A DNA stretch of 64,000 bases from Enterobacteriaceae endosymbiont of Donacia thalassina (GTDB lineage Bacteria > Pseudomonadota > Gammaproteobacteria > Enterobacterales > Enterobacteriaceae): assembly GCF_012568245.1 (NCBI RefSeq), contig NZ_CP046188.1, forward strand, positions 288,473 to 352,472, in the 5' to 3' direction. The notes beneath the pieces were generated by a model, which did not search any database, was not told the DNA's origin, and saw only the letters and a list, made by a program, of their open reading frames with translations. Below are positions 1 to 10,975 of the stretch, piece by piece; position 1 is the stretch's first letter, and the number at the start of each line of letters is the position of its first letter. Both the position numbers and the translations under genes were made by a program.

Positions 1-1447
1 CAGATAATTTAATATTACCTAATATTCCATCATTAAATTTTAATTTAATATTTTGATTATTATCTATTTTAGTAATCATACCTGTTACTAGATTATTTTT
101 CTTCTGTTCTTTGAAATATTTGTTTAACGGGTCCTCTTTTAATTGTTTAATTCCTAAAGAAATTCTTTCTCTTTCTGAATCTACTTGTAAAACTATAGTT
201 GTAATATCATTACCTTTTTTATATTTATATACTTCATCTTCACCATTATTTATCCATGATAAATCAGATAAATGAACTAACCCATCTATACCTCCAGTTA
301 AACCAATAAAAATACCGAAATCTGTTATTGATTTAATTTTACCTTTAACATGATCACCTTTTTTATAATTTTTAGAAAATTCTAACCAAGGATTAATAGT
401 ACATTGTTTAATTCCTAAAGAAATTCTTCTTCTTTCTTCATCAATATCTAATACCATAACTTCAACTTTATCATTTACATTTACAATTTTTGTAGGATGT
501 ATATTTTTATTTGTCCAATCCATTTCTGATACATGAACTAATCCTTCTACACCTTCCTCAATTTCAACAAAACATCCATAATCTGTTAAATTTGTAACAC
601 GTCCTAATAATTTACTATTTTCAGGATAACGTTTAGATATTGATTTCCATGGATCTTCTCCTAATTGTTTTAATCCTAATGAAACACGAGTTTTATCTTT
701 ATCAAATTTTAATATTTTAATTTTAATTTCTTCTCCAATAGAAACAATTTCACTTGGATGTTTTACTCTTTTCCATGCCATATCAGTAATATGTAATAAT
801 CCATCAACACCACCTAAATCAACAAATGCTCCATAATCAGTAAGATTTTTTACTAATCCTGTAATTTCCATACCTTCATATATAGTATTAAGTAAATGAT
901 TCCTTTCTTCACTATTTTCTAATTCTATAACTGCTTTTCTAGATACAACAACATTATTTCTTTTTTGATCTAATTTTATAACTTTAAAATCTAATTCTTT
1001 ACCTTCTAAATGAGAAGTATCTCTAATAGGTCTAATATCAACTAAAGATCCTGGTAAAAAAGCTCTAATACTATTAAGTTCTACAGTAAAACCCCCTTTT
1101 ACTTTACCAGTAATAATACCTTTAATATTATTATTATTTATATTAGCTTGTTCTAAAATTAACCAAGATGCATGTCTTTTAGCTTTTTCTCTAGATAAAA
1201 TAGTTTCACCGAAACCATCCTCTATTGAATCTAATGATACATCTACAGTATCTCCTACTTTAATTTCTAAATTACCTTGAGAATTTTTAAATTGTGAAAT
1301 AGGAATACAGGATTCTGATTTTAGTCCAGCATCTACTAAAACAATATCTTTTTCAATAGAAATAATAGTTCCAGAAATTATTGATCCTAAATTAATAATT
1401 TTATTTTTTAATGATTTTTCAAATAATTCTGCAAAGCATTCATTCAT
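1..1447 (-). CDS. rpsA: 30S ribosomal protein S1 (3' end cut by window edge)
   Basis: An open frame of about 482 codons runs leftward from an ATG at 1447 and off the window edge, so the C-terminus is missing. The protein starts [12 protein letters not shown], close to the E. coli S1 start, and shows tandem S1 RNA-binding repeats with recurring motifs such as VHLSDLSW and [11 protein letters not shown]. coli S1 is 557 residues with six repeats, so about five and a half repeats are visible. S1 binds mRNA on the 30S subunit and aids initiation on weakly structured leaders. No clear Shine-Dalgarno sequence precedes the start, as is also usual for rpsA. It lies downstream of serC-aroA as in E. coli, but cmk, normally between aroA and rpsA, is absent. 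Confidence 0.96.
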   Translation of the reverse strand, partial: MNECFAELFEKSLKNKIINLGSIISGTIISIEKDIVLVDAGLKSESCIPISQFKNSQGNLEIKVGDTVDVSLDSIEDGFGETILSREKAKRHASWLILEQANINNNNIKGIITGKVKGGFTVELNSIRAFLPGSLVDIRPIRDTSHLEGKELDFKVIKLDQKRNNVVVSRKAVIELENSEERNHLLNTIYEGMEITGLVKNLTDYGAFVDLGGVDGLLHITDMAWKRVKHPSEIVSIGEEIKIKILKFDKDKTRVSLGLKQLGEDPWKSISKRYPENSKLLGRVTNLTDYGCFVEIEEGVEGLVHVSEMDWTNKNIHPTKIVNVNDKVEVMVLDIDEERRRISLGIKQCTINPWLEFSKNYKKGDHVKGKIKSITDFGIFIGLTGGIDGLVHLSDLSWINNGEDEVYKYKKGNDITTIVLQVDSERERISLGIKQLKEDPLNKYFKEQKKNNLVTGMITKIDNNQNIKLKFNDGILGNIKLS

Positions 1448-1723
1448 ATTAGTAACTTTAAAATAATTTATAATAAAAATATCCACTTAAATCATATTAA
1501 GTCTTATTTTTTAAAAAACTCATATATTCCTTTTATGAGAGAAAGTTAAATATAATTTATAAACATAAATTATGTATTTATAATATTTGATATAATTATT
1601 CATATAACGTTAACATTAATATTTTTTTTCTGCAACCATATATATATTATAGTATTCATGTATTAATTTTAATATTTGAAAATTTGTAAATTTTCTATTT
1701 TAGAATAGATGTTTATAATTTAA

Positions 1724-3016
1724 TTAATTAAAAAAACTTATTTTTTTTAATTCTTTAAAAAAATTTGGATATGTTTTACTAGTACAATTAGGATTAATAA
1801 TTCCTACTGAATTATTAGATAATGATAATAATGAAAAACACATAGCCATACGATGATCATTATATGTTTCAATAACAACTTTTTTTATATATTTAGGAGG
1901 TGAAATAATAATATAATCATTACCTGTAATAATTTTTGCACCAGTTTTTCTTAATTCTTCAGACATTGCTTGTAAACGATCAGTTTCTTTTACTTTCCAA
2001 TTATATATATTTTTTATAGTTGTAATACCTTTTGCAAATAAACTAGTAACAGCTAAAGTCATAGCTATATCTGGAATATCATTACAATCTATATTTATTG
2101 ATTTTAAAGTATTTTTTGTACAACTAATATAATTTTTATTATAATTTATTATTGCGCCCATTTTTTGTAAAATATTAACATATTTTATATCACCTTGAAT
2201 ACTATTTTTATTTATATTTTTTAATTTAACTGTACCTCCTTTAATTGCAGCTGCAGATAGAAAATATGAAGCAGAAGATGCATCTCCTTCTATAGTATAT
2301 TCTCCAGGAGAAATATAATTTTGTTGGCCAGAAATTTTAAATTGTTTATAATTATTATTTTCTACATGAATACCAAAAACTTTCATTAATTTAATAGTTA
2401 TATCAATATATGGTTTTGATACTAAATTATTAGTAATATTAATTAAAGTATTTTGTTTTAATAAAGGACTTATAATTAATAATGAAGTTAAAAACTGACT
2501 AGAGATAGAACCTTCTATTTTAATAATATTATTACCTTGAAAACCTCCTTTTATATTTATAGGTGGAAAATTTTTTTTTTCTAAATATTTTATAATTGCA
2601 CCTCCTTCTTTTAAAGAATCTACAAGATGTTTAATAGGTCTTTCTTTCATTCTTGGTTCACCAGTTAAAATAATATCACATTTATCATTTAATGATAATA
2701 CAGCTGTTAATGGTCTAATTACAGTTCCTGCATTTCCAAGAAATAATTTTAATTTTTTTTTAGGTGTAAAAATTCCATTATTTCCTATAATTAAACATTC
2801 TTTTTGATTATTTGATAAAATAAATTTAATACCTAATATTTTTAATGCATTTAACATATGATTAATATCATCACTACTAGGTAAATTTATTAATTTAGTA
2901 GTACCTTTAGCTAAAGCTGATAATAAAAGTACTCTATTAGAGATACTTTTAGATCCAGGTAAAGATATAGATCCTTGAATTTTATTAATAGATTGAAGAA
3001 TTAAAATATTTTTCAT
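1724..3016 (-). CDS. aroA: 3-phosphoshikimate 1-carboxyvinyltransferase (EPSP synthase)
   Basis: This enzyme joins phosphoenolpyruvate to shikimate 3-phosphate in the sixth step of chorismate synthesis. The 430 residues match the usual length of about 427. Visible family motifs are GSKSISNR at 21-28 (substrate-binding Lys/Ser/Arg), LFLGNAGTVIRP at 92-103 (PEP site), GEPRMKERPI at 120-129, a DIPDIAMTLAV segment near 318 holding the catalytic Asp, and KETDRL near 347. It is about 40 bp downstream of serC, the conserved enterobacterial serC-aroA pair. With aroB and aroK at 56.2-57.9 kb it shows that aromatic biosynthesis is retained. No inactivating change is seen. Confidence 0.97.
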   Translation of the reverse strand: MKNILILQSINKIQGSISLPGSKSISNRVLLLSALAKGTTKLINLPSSDDINHMLNALKILGIKFILSNNQKECLIIGNNGIFTPKKKLKLFLGNAGTVIRPLTAVLSLNDKCDIILTGEPRMKERPIKHLVDSLKEGGAIIKYLEKKNFPPINIKGGFQGNNIIKIEGSISSQFLTSLLIISPLLKQNTLINITNNLVSKPYIDITIKLMKVFGIHVENNNYKQFKISGQQNYISPGEYTIEGDASSASYFLSAAAIKGGTVKLKNINKNSIQGDIKYVNILQKMGAIINYNKNYISCTKNTLKSINIDCNDIPDIAMTLAVTSLFAKGITTIKNIYNWKVKETDRLQAMSEELRKTGAKIITGNDYIIISPPKYIKKVVIETYNDHRMAMCFSLLSLSNNSVGIINPNCTSKTYPNFFKELKKISFFN

Positions 3017-3056
3017 AATATATTATTTAAATTAAATTTTAAAATTATCATAACAT

Positions 3057-4157
3057 TTATGAGTATATTTTTTCAAAATCATTCATAAAATTTATTAATT
3101 TTTTAATTCCTTCAAGAGGCATTGCATTATATATAGATGCTCTAATTCCCCCAATTATTTTATGTCCTTTAAGATAATATAATCCATTTTCTCTTGATTT
3201 TTGTAAAAATAAATTTTCTTTTTCAGGATTTTTTAAATGAAAAACAATATTTGTTATAGATCTATTGTAATATTTAATATTATTTATATAAAATTCACTT
3301 TTATCAATAGTAGAATATAATAATTCTGCTTTTTGTTTATTTATTTTACTAATATATTTTATACCTCCTTTTTTTTTTAACCATTTTAAAACTAATCCTG
3401 ATAAATATAAAGAAAAAGTAGGAGGTGTATTAAACATTGAATTATGTTTAGATATAATTTGATAATCTAATACTGAAGGTAATTCTTTTCTTTTTTTATA
3501 ATTATTTAAAATTAAATCTTTTCTTATAATTAAAATAGTTAATCCCGCAGAACCAATATTTTTTTGTGCACTTGCATATATCATTCCATAATTTTTTATA
3601 TTAATTTCTTTTGCCAGAATAGAAGATGATAAATCTGCAATAATAATTTTATTTTTAAGTTTAGGTTCTTCATTTATTGCAATACCTTCTATTGTTTCAT
3701 TAGGACAATAATGTATATATTTTGAATTGTTACCAAAATTCCAATATTTCATTTTTTTTATATAATATATCCCATTTTCTTTTTTTACTGGATTAATAAT
3801 ATTAGGTTTACAGTATTTTTTAGATTCTTCTATTGCTTTATTAGACCAATGACCAATATTTACATAATCAGCTGTTTCATTATAATATAATAAATTCATT
3901 GGTATAGCTGAAAATTGTGTTCGAGCACCTCCTTGACAAAATAATATTTCATATTGTAAAGGTATATTCATTAATTCACGTAAATCTTTTTTTATATTTT
4001 TTACTAAATTAGTAAAATCTTTACTACGATGACTAATTTCCATAACAGAAACATTTAAATTATTCCAATTTATTAATTCATTTTGAGCTTTTTTTAATAC
4101 TTCATAAGGTAATGACGCTGGTCCAGGACTAAAATTAAATATTTTTTTTATGTTCAT
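3057..4157 (-). CDS. serC: Phosphoserine aminotransferase
   Basis: This PLP enzyme transaminates 3-phosphohydroxypyruvate to phosphoserine in serine synthesis, and also acts in pyridoxal phosphate synthesis. The 366 residues are family length (E. coli 362). The start MNIKKIFNFSPGPA matches the family N-terminus. The PLP-binding lysine is K199 in the YASAQKN motif. A GGART loop at 76-80 and GHWSNKA near 102-108 are the conserved substrate and cofactor contacts. It is followed by aroA as in E. coli and preceded by mrdB, a junction created by genome reduction. Confidence 0.97.
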   Translation of the reverse strand: MNIKKIFNFSPGPASLPYEVLKKAQNELINWNNLNVSVMEISHRSKDFTNLVKNIKKDLRELMNIPLQYEILFCQGGARTQFSAIPMNLLYYNETADYVNIGHWSNKAIEESKKYCKPNIINPVKKENGIYYIKKMKYWNFGNNSKYIHYCPNETIEGIAINEEPKLKNKIIIADLSSSILAKEINIKNYGMIYASAQKNIGSAGLTILIIRKDLILNNYKKRKELPSVLDYQIISKHNSMFNTPPTFSLYLSGLVLKWLKKKGGIKYISKINKQKAELLYSTIDKSEFYINNIKYYNRSITNIVFHLKNPEKENLFLQKSRENGLYYLKGHKIIGGIRASIYNAMPLEGIKKLINFMNDFEKIYS

Positions 4158-4197
4158 AATTAATCCTATTTAAATAATTTTAAATTATAATTTTTTA

Positions 4198-5301
4198 TTA
4201 TATTGTATTATTATGTGTATACATGGACATTATAATACCAAAATTAGCCATAATAACGACAAGAGATGAACCACCATAACTTATCAAAGGTAAAGGAATA
4301 CCAACAATAGGTAATAAACCACTTACCATACTTATATTAATAAAAGTACATAAAAAAAACATTAATGTAATACCACTAATTATAATTTTATTAAAAATAT
4401 TATGACATTTTAATGATAAAAATAAACTTCTTCCTATTAATAATATATATAAAGTAATAAGAAGTAATACTCCTATAAAACCAAATTCTTCTGCAAACAC
4501 AGAAAAGATAAAATCAGTATGTTTTTCTGGTAAAAAATTTAATTGTGCTTGTGTTCCATGCCTCCAACCTTTACCAAATAAACCACCAGAACCAATTGCT
4601 ATTTTAGATTGAAAAAGATGGTATCCTTTACCTAATAAATCGTAATTTATTTTTAATAACATTAACATTCTTTCTCTTTGATAATCATGTAATAAAAAAA
4701 CCCATGCAAAGGGGATAAATATTATAAATAAAATAATACTATTTATAATTCTTTTCCAAGATAACCCAGCCAAAAATAATATAATAGAACCAGATAAACC
4801 AATTAATATTGCAGTACCTAAATCTGGTTGTTTAGCAACTAATATAGTAGGTATTAATATTAAAATTATAGTTTTTAAAAATGTTCTTGTATCAATATAA
4901 TAATCAACTTTATTAATAATATGAGCTATAATTAAAGGAACAGAAATTTTAGCTATTTCAGATGGTTGAAATTTAATAAAATTAATATGTAACCATCTTT
5001 GAGCTCCTTTTGTAGTACAACCCATAAATTTTACTGCAATTAATAGACAAATAGAAAAAAAATAAAATAAAAAAGAATATTTTTCATAAATATCGGGAGG
5101 AATTTGTGCGGCTATTAACATAATTATAAAACCTATACAAATTTGTATTATTTTATTTTTTAAAAAAATATTATTTTGTATACCTATTGAACTCCAAGTT
5201 GTAAGTAAACTAATTATCAAAATTAATATAATTAATAATAATAATATTAAATCTATATGTAATATAGAATTAATGAAATAATTTAAGTTTTTTTTTTTCA
5301 T
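4198..5301 (-). CDS. mrdB: Rod-shape SEDS glycosyltransferase RodA
   Basis: This is a peptidoglycan glycosyltransferase of the SEDS family (shape, elongation, division, sporulation) that polymerises lipid II during lateral wall growth with PBP2. The 367 residues (E. coli 370) form about ten hydrophobic helices. The SEDS acidic residues are visible as E115 in KFQPSEIAK and D263 in PEKHTDFIF. The C-terminal loop PLPLISYGGSS is diagnostic. It follows mrdA by 24 bp in the ancestral mrdA-mrdB order. Its retention with PBP2 implies a real murein layer and rod or elongating growth. Confidence 0.96.
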   Translation of the reverse strand: MKKKNLNYFINSILHIDLILLLLIILILIISLLTTWSSIGIQNNIFLKNKIIQICIGFIIMLIAAQIPPDIYEKYSFLFYFFSICLLIAVKFMGCTTKGAQRWLHINFIKFQPSEIAKISVPLIIAHIINKVDYYIDTRTFLKTIILILIPTILVAKQPDLGTAILIGLSGSIILFLAGLSWKRIINSIILFIIFIPFAWVFLLHDYQRERMLMLLKINYDLLGKGYHLFQSKIAIGSGGLFGKGWRHGTQAQLNFLPEKHTDFIFSVFAEEFGFIGVLLLITLYILLIGRSLFLSLKCHNIFNKIIISGITLMFFLCTFINISMVSGLLPIVGIPLPLISYGGSSLVVIMANFGIIMSMYTHNNTI

Positions 5302-5325
5302 AATAAAATCACATAATTAAATATT

Positions 5326-7203
5326 TTATATTAAAAATTTTTCTGCATTTTTAAAAATATAATTTAAAATTTTTCTTGTAATATTTCCAATTAATATATT
5401 TTTATCATTATTTTCTATAATAATAGTAATAGCTATTTTAGGGTTTTTAAAAGGAGCAAAAGCTATTATAAGCTTATGATCTCTTAATTTTTTTTCTATT
5501 GTATTAATATTATATTTTTTTATATTTTTTAAATTAAAAACTTGAGCTGTTCCTGTTTTAGCTGCAACTTGATATTTTTTTACATCAAAAAAATATTTGT
5601 ATAAAGTACCGTGTTTTTTATTTACTACATCATACATACCTTTTTTTACTATGTTCCAATATTTTTCAGGAAGATTTACTACTTTTTTATATTTTGTGTG
5701 TAAATAATATTTAAAAATATTATTTAATTTTTCTTTTTTATAAAGATGTAGAGGTTTACTAATGCCATTATTAATTAATATAGTTAATGCATTATGTATT
5801 TGTATCGGAGTTGCATTCCAATAACTTTGCCCTATACCTACTGAAATAGTATCTCCTATATACCAAGGAGTTTCTATATTTTTTAATTTCCATTGTTTTG
5901 TAGGAAGATTACCTAATTTTTCATTAAAAAGATCAATATTTGTTAATTTTCCATAACCAAATTTATTCATCCATTTATGAATTTTGTTAATTCCTATATT
6001 ATAGGCTAAATGATAAAAAAAAGAATCAGATGATTCTTTTATTGCTTTATTAATGTTTAAATATCCATGACCATTTTTTTTCCAATCTTTATAAATTTGA
6101 TTAAATTTAGGAATTTTCCACCATCCTGGATCAAATAATATTGTATATTCATTTATTAAATTTAAATTTAATGCTGCTAAAGCAATATATGGTTTAATTG
6201 TAGAAGCAGGGGGATAAATACCTTGAATAACACGGTTAATTAAAGGATTATCATTATTACTTTTTAATAAAAAATTTAAATTATTTTTTTCATTATTATC
6301 AATAAATAAATTAGGATTAAAACTAGGTGTAGAAACCATAGCTAGAATTTCTCCGTTTCTAGGATCACTAATAATTACAGCACCTTTTTTATCTTTCATT
6401 AATGAAAAAATATATTTTTGTAAATTGTAATCAATTGTTAAATAAATATCACTTCCTGTATATGCTTCTTGTGTACAAATATCATATTTATAAAATCCTT
6501 TATTATTTATAGCAATTTTTCGATAACCAGTTGTGCCATATATTTTTTTTTGGTAATATTTTTCGATACCACTTATTCCTATTGAGGATTTATCAATATA
6601 ATTTTTTACTAATTTTTTTTTTTTAAAAATAATTTTTTTTTTATTTTTACTAAAATTAATATAACCTATTACATGAGCAAATAAATTTCCTTGCGGATAA
6701 AAACGTTTTTGATAAATTTTTAAAGACATGTTAGGAAATTTATATTTATTAACTAAAAATTTTGATACTTGAATATTATTCAAATCTATTTTTAAAATTA
6801 TTAGTTTTGATGGATGATTTTTTATTTTTAGTTTTATTAAATTTATTAAATTAAACTTATTAATTTTTAATTTTAATAATTTTTGTAAAAATATAATATT
6901 TCTAAAAAATGCATTAGTATTATTAGGTTTAATTTGAATATGATAAAAACTTTTATTTTTAGCTAAAATTATACCATTTCTATCATATATTAATCCTCTA
7001 TTGGGTTTTAAAAAAAAAAAACCTGCATAATTACGCTCAGATTGTAATTTATATTTTCTATAAGATTTTATTTGTAAATAATATAAATTAAGTATTAAAA
7101 TAAATAATAATATTGAAGATATTTTAATTAATAATTTCGTTCTTTGTAAAAAAATTTTTGATTTTATTGTATAATTTTTTAAAAAATTATATTTTATATT
7201 CAT
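5326..7203 (-). CDS. mrdA: Peptidoglycan DD-transpeptidase PBP2
   Basis: Class B penicillin-binding protein of the elongasome that cross-links the wall made by RodA. The 625 residues (E. coli 633) have one N-terminal membrane helix (about 25-44), a dimerisation/pedestal region, and a transpeptidase domain. That domain carries all three active-site motifs: STIK at 334-337 (catalytic serine S334), SSD at 391-393 and KTGTA at 549-553. The second start-proximal segment contains a run of 12 T on the coding strand (7010-7021) encoding three Phe and part of Leu. It ends 24 bp before mrdB. The catalytic core looks intact despite strong Lys/Asn/Ile drift. Confidence 0.96.
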   Translation of the reverse strand: MNIKYNFLKNYTIKSKIFLQRTKLLIKISSILLFILILNLYYLQIKSYRKYKLQSERNYAGFFFLKPNRGLIYDRNGIILAKNKSFYHIQIKPNNTNAFFRNIIFLQKLLKLKINKFNLINLIKLKIKNHPSKLIILKIDLNNIQVSKFLVNKYKFPNMSLKIYQKRFYPQGNLFAHVIGYINFSKNKKKIIFKKKKLVKNYIDKSSIGISGIEKYYQKKIYGTTGYRKIAINNKGFYKYDICTQEAYTGSDIYLTIDYNLQKYIFSLMKDKKGAVIISDPRNGEILAMVSTPSFNPNLFIDNNEKNNLNFLLKSNNDNPLINRVIQGIYPPASTIKPYIALAALNLNLINEYTILFDPGWWKIPKFNQIYKDWKKNGHGYLNINKAIKESSDSFFYHLAYNIGINKIHKWMNKFGYGKLTNIDLFNEKLGNLPTKQWKLKNIETPWYIGDTISVGIGQSYWNATPIQIHNALTILINNGISKPLHLYKKEKLNNIFKYYLHTKYKKVVNLPEKYWNIVKKGMYDVVNKKHGTLYKYFFDVKKYQVAAKTGTAQVFNLKNIKKYNINTIEKKLRDHKLIIAFAPFKNPKIAITIIIENNDKNILIGNITRKILNYIFKNAEKFLI

Positions 7204-7236
7204 TATTATATTTATACCTATATTATTTAATATCTT

Positions 7237-8256
7237 TTATGAAATTAATAAAATTAATCTTTCTAAATCAATCCAAAAATATTTTTCTGTATAATTTTTT
7301 ATTAAAAAACTTTTAATATTTATTTCAATTTCTAACAATAATTTAACAATTAAAAATAATTTATTATTATTAATTCTTTTTAATATTTTTTTAAAATAAA
7401 TTTGTTTTAATGAAGATATTAAAAATTTTTTAAATATAAAATTTAAAGAATATTTTTTTAAATTTCTATATATTTGTAAAATTAAAAAAATATTTTTTTG
7501 TAATTTATTAAAAATTAAAAAAATATTTTGTTTAGTATTTTTCATGTTTTTAATTATTATTAAACTATTTTGAGTATTACCTTCTAAAATAGAAGTTATT
7601 AAGTTTTTATCTTTAATAAATAAAAAATTATTAAAATAATTTTTAAAAAAAAATTCATTTAATGATTTATTATTTTTTTTGTGTATATATATATCTTTTA
7701 TAACTTGATTTAAGAAAATTAAATTTTTTGAATAAAAATTTTGTAATATATTACAAATATTTTTATTTATAAATAAATTTAATTTTTTAAAACGAAAATA
7801 AATCCATTTAATAAGTTGCATATTATTTAATTTATTAAATTTATAAAATAATATATTTTTATTTTCTATAAGATTCTTAATAATTTTTTCAATATATAAA
7901 TTTATATAATCATGAATTTCTATAATTAGAATATTATTAATATTTGTATATTTAATCAAATTAAAAATATTTTTTTTAAATTTAAAAAAAATATTTTTAT
8001 TTAAAAAAATTAAATGTATTATTTGTTTTTTACAAAAAAAATCAGTTATAATAAACTTAAGAAAAATATTTTCCCAAATAGTATTATTATCTATAATTAT
8101 AAGATTATTTTTTATATAATTTAGTTGTAATAATTTTTTAAATAATAAAACTATTTTTTGTTTAATAAAAAATATTTCATCTCCACCTATAAGGTAGCAA
8201 TAAAATTTTTTATTATATATATTTTTATCAAAATCTAAAGATAATATTTGGTTCAT
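7237..8256 (-). CDS. holA: DNA polymerase III delta subunit (clamp loader)
   Basis: The delta subunit opens the beta sliding clamp during clamp loading. The sequence is very diverged and consists largely of Lys, Asn, Ile, Phe and Leu. Its length of 339 (E. coli 343), an N-terminal YLIGGDEIFFIKQ segment resembling the family YLLLGNDPLLLQE, and the C-terminal YFWIDLERLILLIS resembling the E. coli end support HolA. So does its place between leuS and mrdA, as in E. coli with lptE, nadD, rsfS and rlmH removed. Such drift could mean weak selection, but the frame is open throughout. Confidence 0.85.
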   Translation of the reverse strand: MNQILSLDFDKNIYNKKFYCYLIGGDEIFFIKQKIVLLFKKLLQLNYIKNNLIIIDNNTIWENIFLKFIITDFFCKKQIIHLIFLNKNIFFKFKKNIFNLIKYTNINNILIIEIHDYINLYIEKIIKNLIENKNILFYKFNKLNNMQLIKWIYFRFKKLNLFINKNICNILQNFYSKNLIFLNQVIKDIYIHKKNNKSLNEFFFKNYFNNFLFIKDKNLITSILEGNTQNSLIIIKNMKNTKQNIFLIFNKLQKNIFLILQIYRNLKKYSLNFIFKKFLISSLKQIYFKKILKRINNNKLFLIVKLLLEIEINIKSFLIKNYTEKYFWIDLERLILLIS

Positions 8257-8318
8257 TTTTTTATTAAAATTTATTTTTTATATAAATTTTATATTAATTA
8301 AAATTATAATTATTGTTG

Positions 8319-10871
8319 TTATTTTTTTTTTGTTACTATATTAAATATTTTTTGTGGAATATATATTGTTTTTATAATTTTCAGATTTATTAAAAAATTA
8401 GATATTTTATTATGTGATAATATATATTTTTTAATATCATTATGTTTATTTTTATATTTTTCCGGAATAGAAAAATTATATTTCTTTTTTCCATCTATTT
8501 GTATAATAACATTAAATGTATTATTTATTTTTTTAGTATTAATATCTATAATTAGAGGCCATGATTCATAATCTATATCATTTTTTTTTCCCATATGTTT
8601 CCATAATACAAAAGAAATATGTGGAGCAAAAGGATAAAGCATTTTTAATATAATTAATAAACCATTATAAATAATCATATGATCAATATCATTATATATT
8701 TTATATTTTTTAATTTGATTAAATAATATCATAATTGATGATATTGCTGTATTAAAAGATTGATTTTTTTCAAAATTATTTGTAACTTTAATAATAGTTT
8801 TATTTATAAAATCCTGTATGAGTAATTGATTTTTATTATAAAAAATAGATAATTTTTCTTTTTTATTTTTTTGATAATTATAAGATAAATTTTTATATTC
8901 ATAAACAAATCTCCATATTTTTTTTAAAAATCTATACATTCCTTTGATTCCTGTTTCCTTCCATTCTAAATCCATAGTTGGAGGTGCTGCAAACATTATA
9001 AAAAGACGTAAAGAATCTGCTCCATATTTTTCAATAATATTTTGAGGATTAATACCATTATTCTTAGATTTAGACATTTTAATCATACCATGATTAATTA
9101 ATTTTCTTCCTTCATTGTCTAAAATAATATTTTTTTTCTTATCAAAAATAATGTTTTTTTCATTTACCCAATGATATTTTTTTTCTTTATCTTTATAATA
9201 GTAAGCATTAGCTAATACCATTCCTTGACATAATAATTTTTTTACTGGTTCATCAATATTTAATAATCCTATATCTCTCATTAGTTTATGAAAAAAACGA
9301 AAATATATTAAATGCATAGTTGCATGTTCTATTCCTCCAATATATTGATCTACAGGTAACCAATAGTTAGCTTTTTTTTTATTTAACATATGATTTATTT
9401 CATTAGGACAAGTATATCTTGCATAATACCATGAAGATTCGATAAAAGTATCAAATGTATCCGTTTCTAATTGTCCTTTTATTCCATTATGATTATAATT
9501 GAACCATTTTAAATTATTTTTTATTTTTTTATTATAATTTTCATTTATATTTTTACTAAACAATTTCTTTGGAAAAATAAAAGGTAAATTTTGATTTTGT
9601 AATGGTATAAATTTTCCATTTTTTTGTATAATTATAGGAATAGGTGTGCCCCATATTCTTTGTCTTGAAATACTCCAATCTTTTAAATTATAATATCTTT
9701 TATAAGATGCATTTTTTTCTAAAATTAAATTATTAATAAATAATTTATTATTATCTTTAATATTATTAAATATATTTAATTTTATATTTTGTGATAAAAA
9801 TAATATATTATATTTTTGTGTCAAAATATTATCTTCTTGATTATAATGAGGTATACCAATAGTAGCTTTAATTTTATTAAAATTAGATAAATAATTTACA
9901 ATTATTATTGGTATTTTTTTTTTTAAAAAAATATTATATGCAAATAAATTACTATTTAAAGATTCTATTTTTTTTTGTGAAAATTCATATCTATCTAAAA
10001 TAGATAAAGATGAATATTTATTAATAAAATTTTTAATTTTTTCATTCTTTATAAAATTTTTAAGTATTGGATGATTATACAAAATTTTTATAAAAACAAT
10101 ATTATTAATAATATAATAATATTTTTTTTCTATAAATATATTAAATTTATAATTAGTATTATAAATTTGAAAAATAATTTTTACTCCTTCTATTTTACCT
10201 ATCCAATTTTTTTGCATATTTATTACTTTTTTAGGCCAACTGTGTAATTTTTTTAAATCATTAAGTAGTTCCTCTGCATAATTAGTAATTTTTAAAAACC
10301 ATTGTTTAACTAATTTTTTTTTAACAATACTATTACATCTCCAACAACATTTATTAATTACTTGTTCATTAGCTAATATAGTTTTATCTATAGAACACCA
10401 ATTTACTATATCATTTTTCTTATATGCTAAACCTAAATTATATAATTTTATAAAAAACCATTGTTCCCAACGATAATAACTAGAATCACATGTTGTAATC
10501 TCTCTATCCCAATCAAAACTAAATCCTAATAATTTTAATTGTTTTCTCATATATCGAATATTATTTTTAGTCCATATATTAGGAGAAATCTTATGATTAT
10601 GAGCAGCAATTTCTGCAGGTAAACCAAAAGCATCCCATCCTATAGGATGTAAAACATTCTTACCTAACATACGTTGATATCTTGCAATAACATCTCCTAT
10701 CGTATAATTACGTACATGTCCCATATGTAATTTTCCTGATGGATAAGGTAACATTGAAAGACAATAAAATTTTTTTTTATTATAATTTTCAATTACTTTA
10801 AAAGTTTTTTTCAACTCCCATTTTTTTTGTACATAAAATTCTATTTCTTTAGGAAAATATTTTTTTTTCAT
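8319..10871 (-). CDS. leuS: Leucyl-tRNA synthetase, editing domain degenerate
   Basis: Class I synthetase charging tRNA-Leu. I place the start at the ATG at 10871, giving 850 residues. From there it aligns with the E. coli start, and an AGGA lies about 12 nt upstream. An in-frame ATG at 10901 would add ten residues. The signature motifs PYPSGKLHMGH (42-52) and KMSKS (about residue 600) are intact. The CP1 editing insertion is present in length, but its threonine-rich motif (TTRPDT in E. coli, Thr252) is not recognisable in the region around residues 239-262. The conserved Asp is kept in PHYNQED (residue 347). Charging should work, but hydrolytic proofreading probably does not. Confidence 0.96.
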   Translation of the reverse strand: MKKKYFPKEIEFYVQKKWELKKTFKVIENYNKKKFYCLSMLPYPSGKLHMGHVRNYTIGDVIARYQRMLGKNVLHPIGWDAFGLPAEIAAHNHKISPNIWTKNNIRYMRKQLKLLGFSFDWDREITTCDSSYYRWEQWFFIKLYNLGLAYKKNDIVNWCSIDKTILANEQVINKCCWRCNSIVKKKLVKQWFLKITNYAEELLNDLKKLHSWPKKVINMQKNWIGKIEGVKIIFQIYNTNYKFNIFIEKKYYYIINNIVFIKILYNHPILKNFIKNEKIKNFINKYSSLSILDRYEFSQKKIESLNSNLFAYNIFLKKKIPIIIVNYLSNFNKIKATIGIPHYNQEDNILTQKYNILFLSQNIKLNIFNNIKDNNKLFINNLILEKNASYKRYYNLKDWSISRQRIWGTPIPIIIQKNGKFIPLQNQNLPFIFPKKLFSKNINENYNKKIKNNLKWFNYNHNGIKGQLETDTFDTFIESSWYYARYTCPNEINHMLNKKKANYWLPVDQYIGGIEHATMHLIYFRFFHKLMRDIGLLNIDEPVKKLLCQGMVLANAYYYKDKEKKYHWVNEKNIIFDKKKNIILDNEGRKLINHGMIKMSKSKNNGINPQNIIEKYGADSLRLFIMFAAPPTMDLEWKETGIKGMYRFLKKIWRFVYEYKNLSYNYQKNKKEKLSIFYNKNQLLIQDFINKTIIKVTNNFEKNQSFNTAISSIMILFNQIKKYKIYNDIDHMIIYNGLLIILKMLYPFAPHISFVLWKHMGKKNDIDYESWPLIIDINTKKINNTFNVIIQIDGKKKYNFSIPEKYKNKHNDIKKYILSHNKISNFLINLKIIKTIYIPQKIFNIVTKKK

Positions 10872-10975
10872 ATAAAAAAAATTCCTGAATATATTATTCA
10901 ATATTTTATTAATTTAAAATTATAAATTATTTTATAAAAAAATTTTTTATAATTTTAATTATATATAAATTATAT

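Noticed and set aside
1674..1710. Short hairpins between aroA and rpsA as a terminator
   Set aside because: Stems of 5-7 A-T pairs are expected by chance at this base composition.
7237..8256. holA as an orphan or novel gene
   Set aside because: Despite strong divergence its length, terminal motifs and position between leuS and mrdA match HolA.
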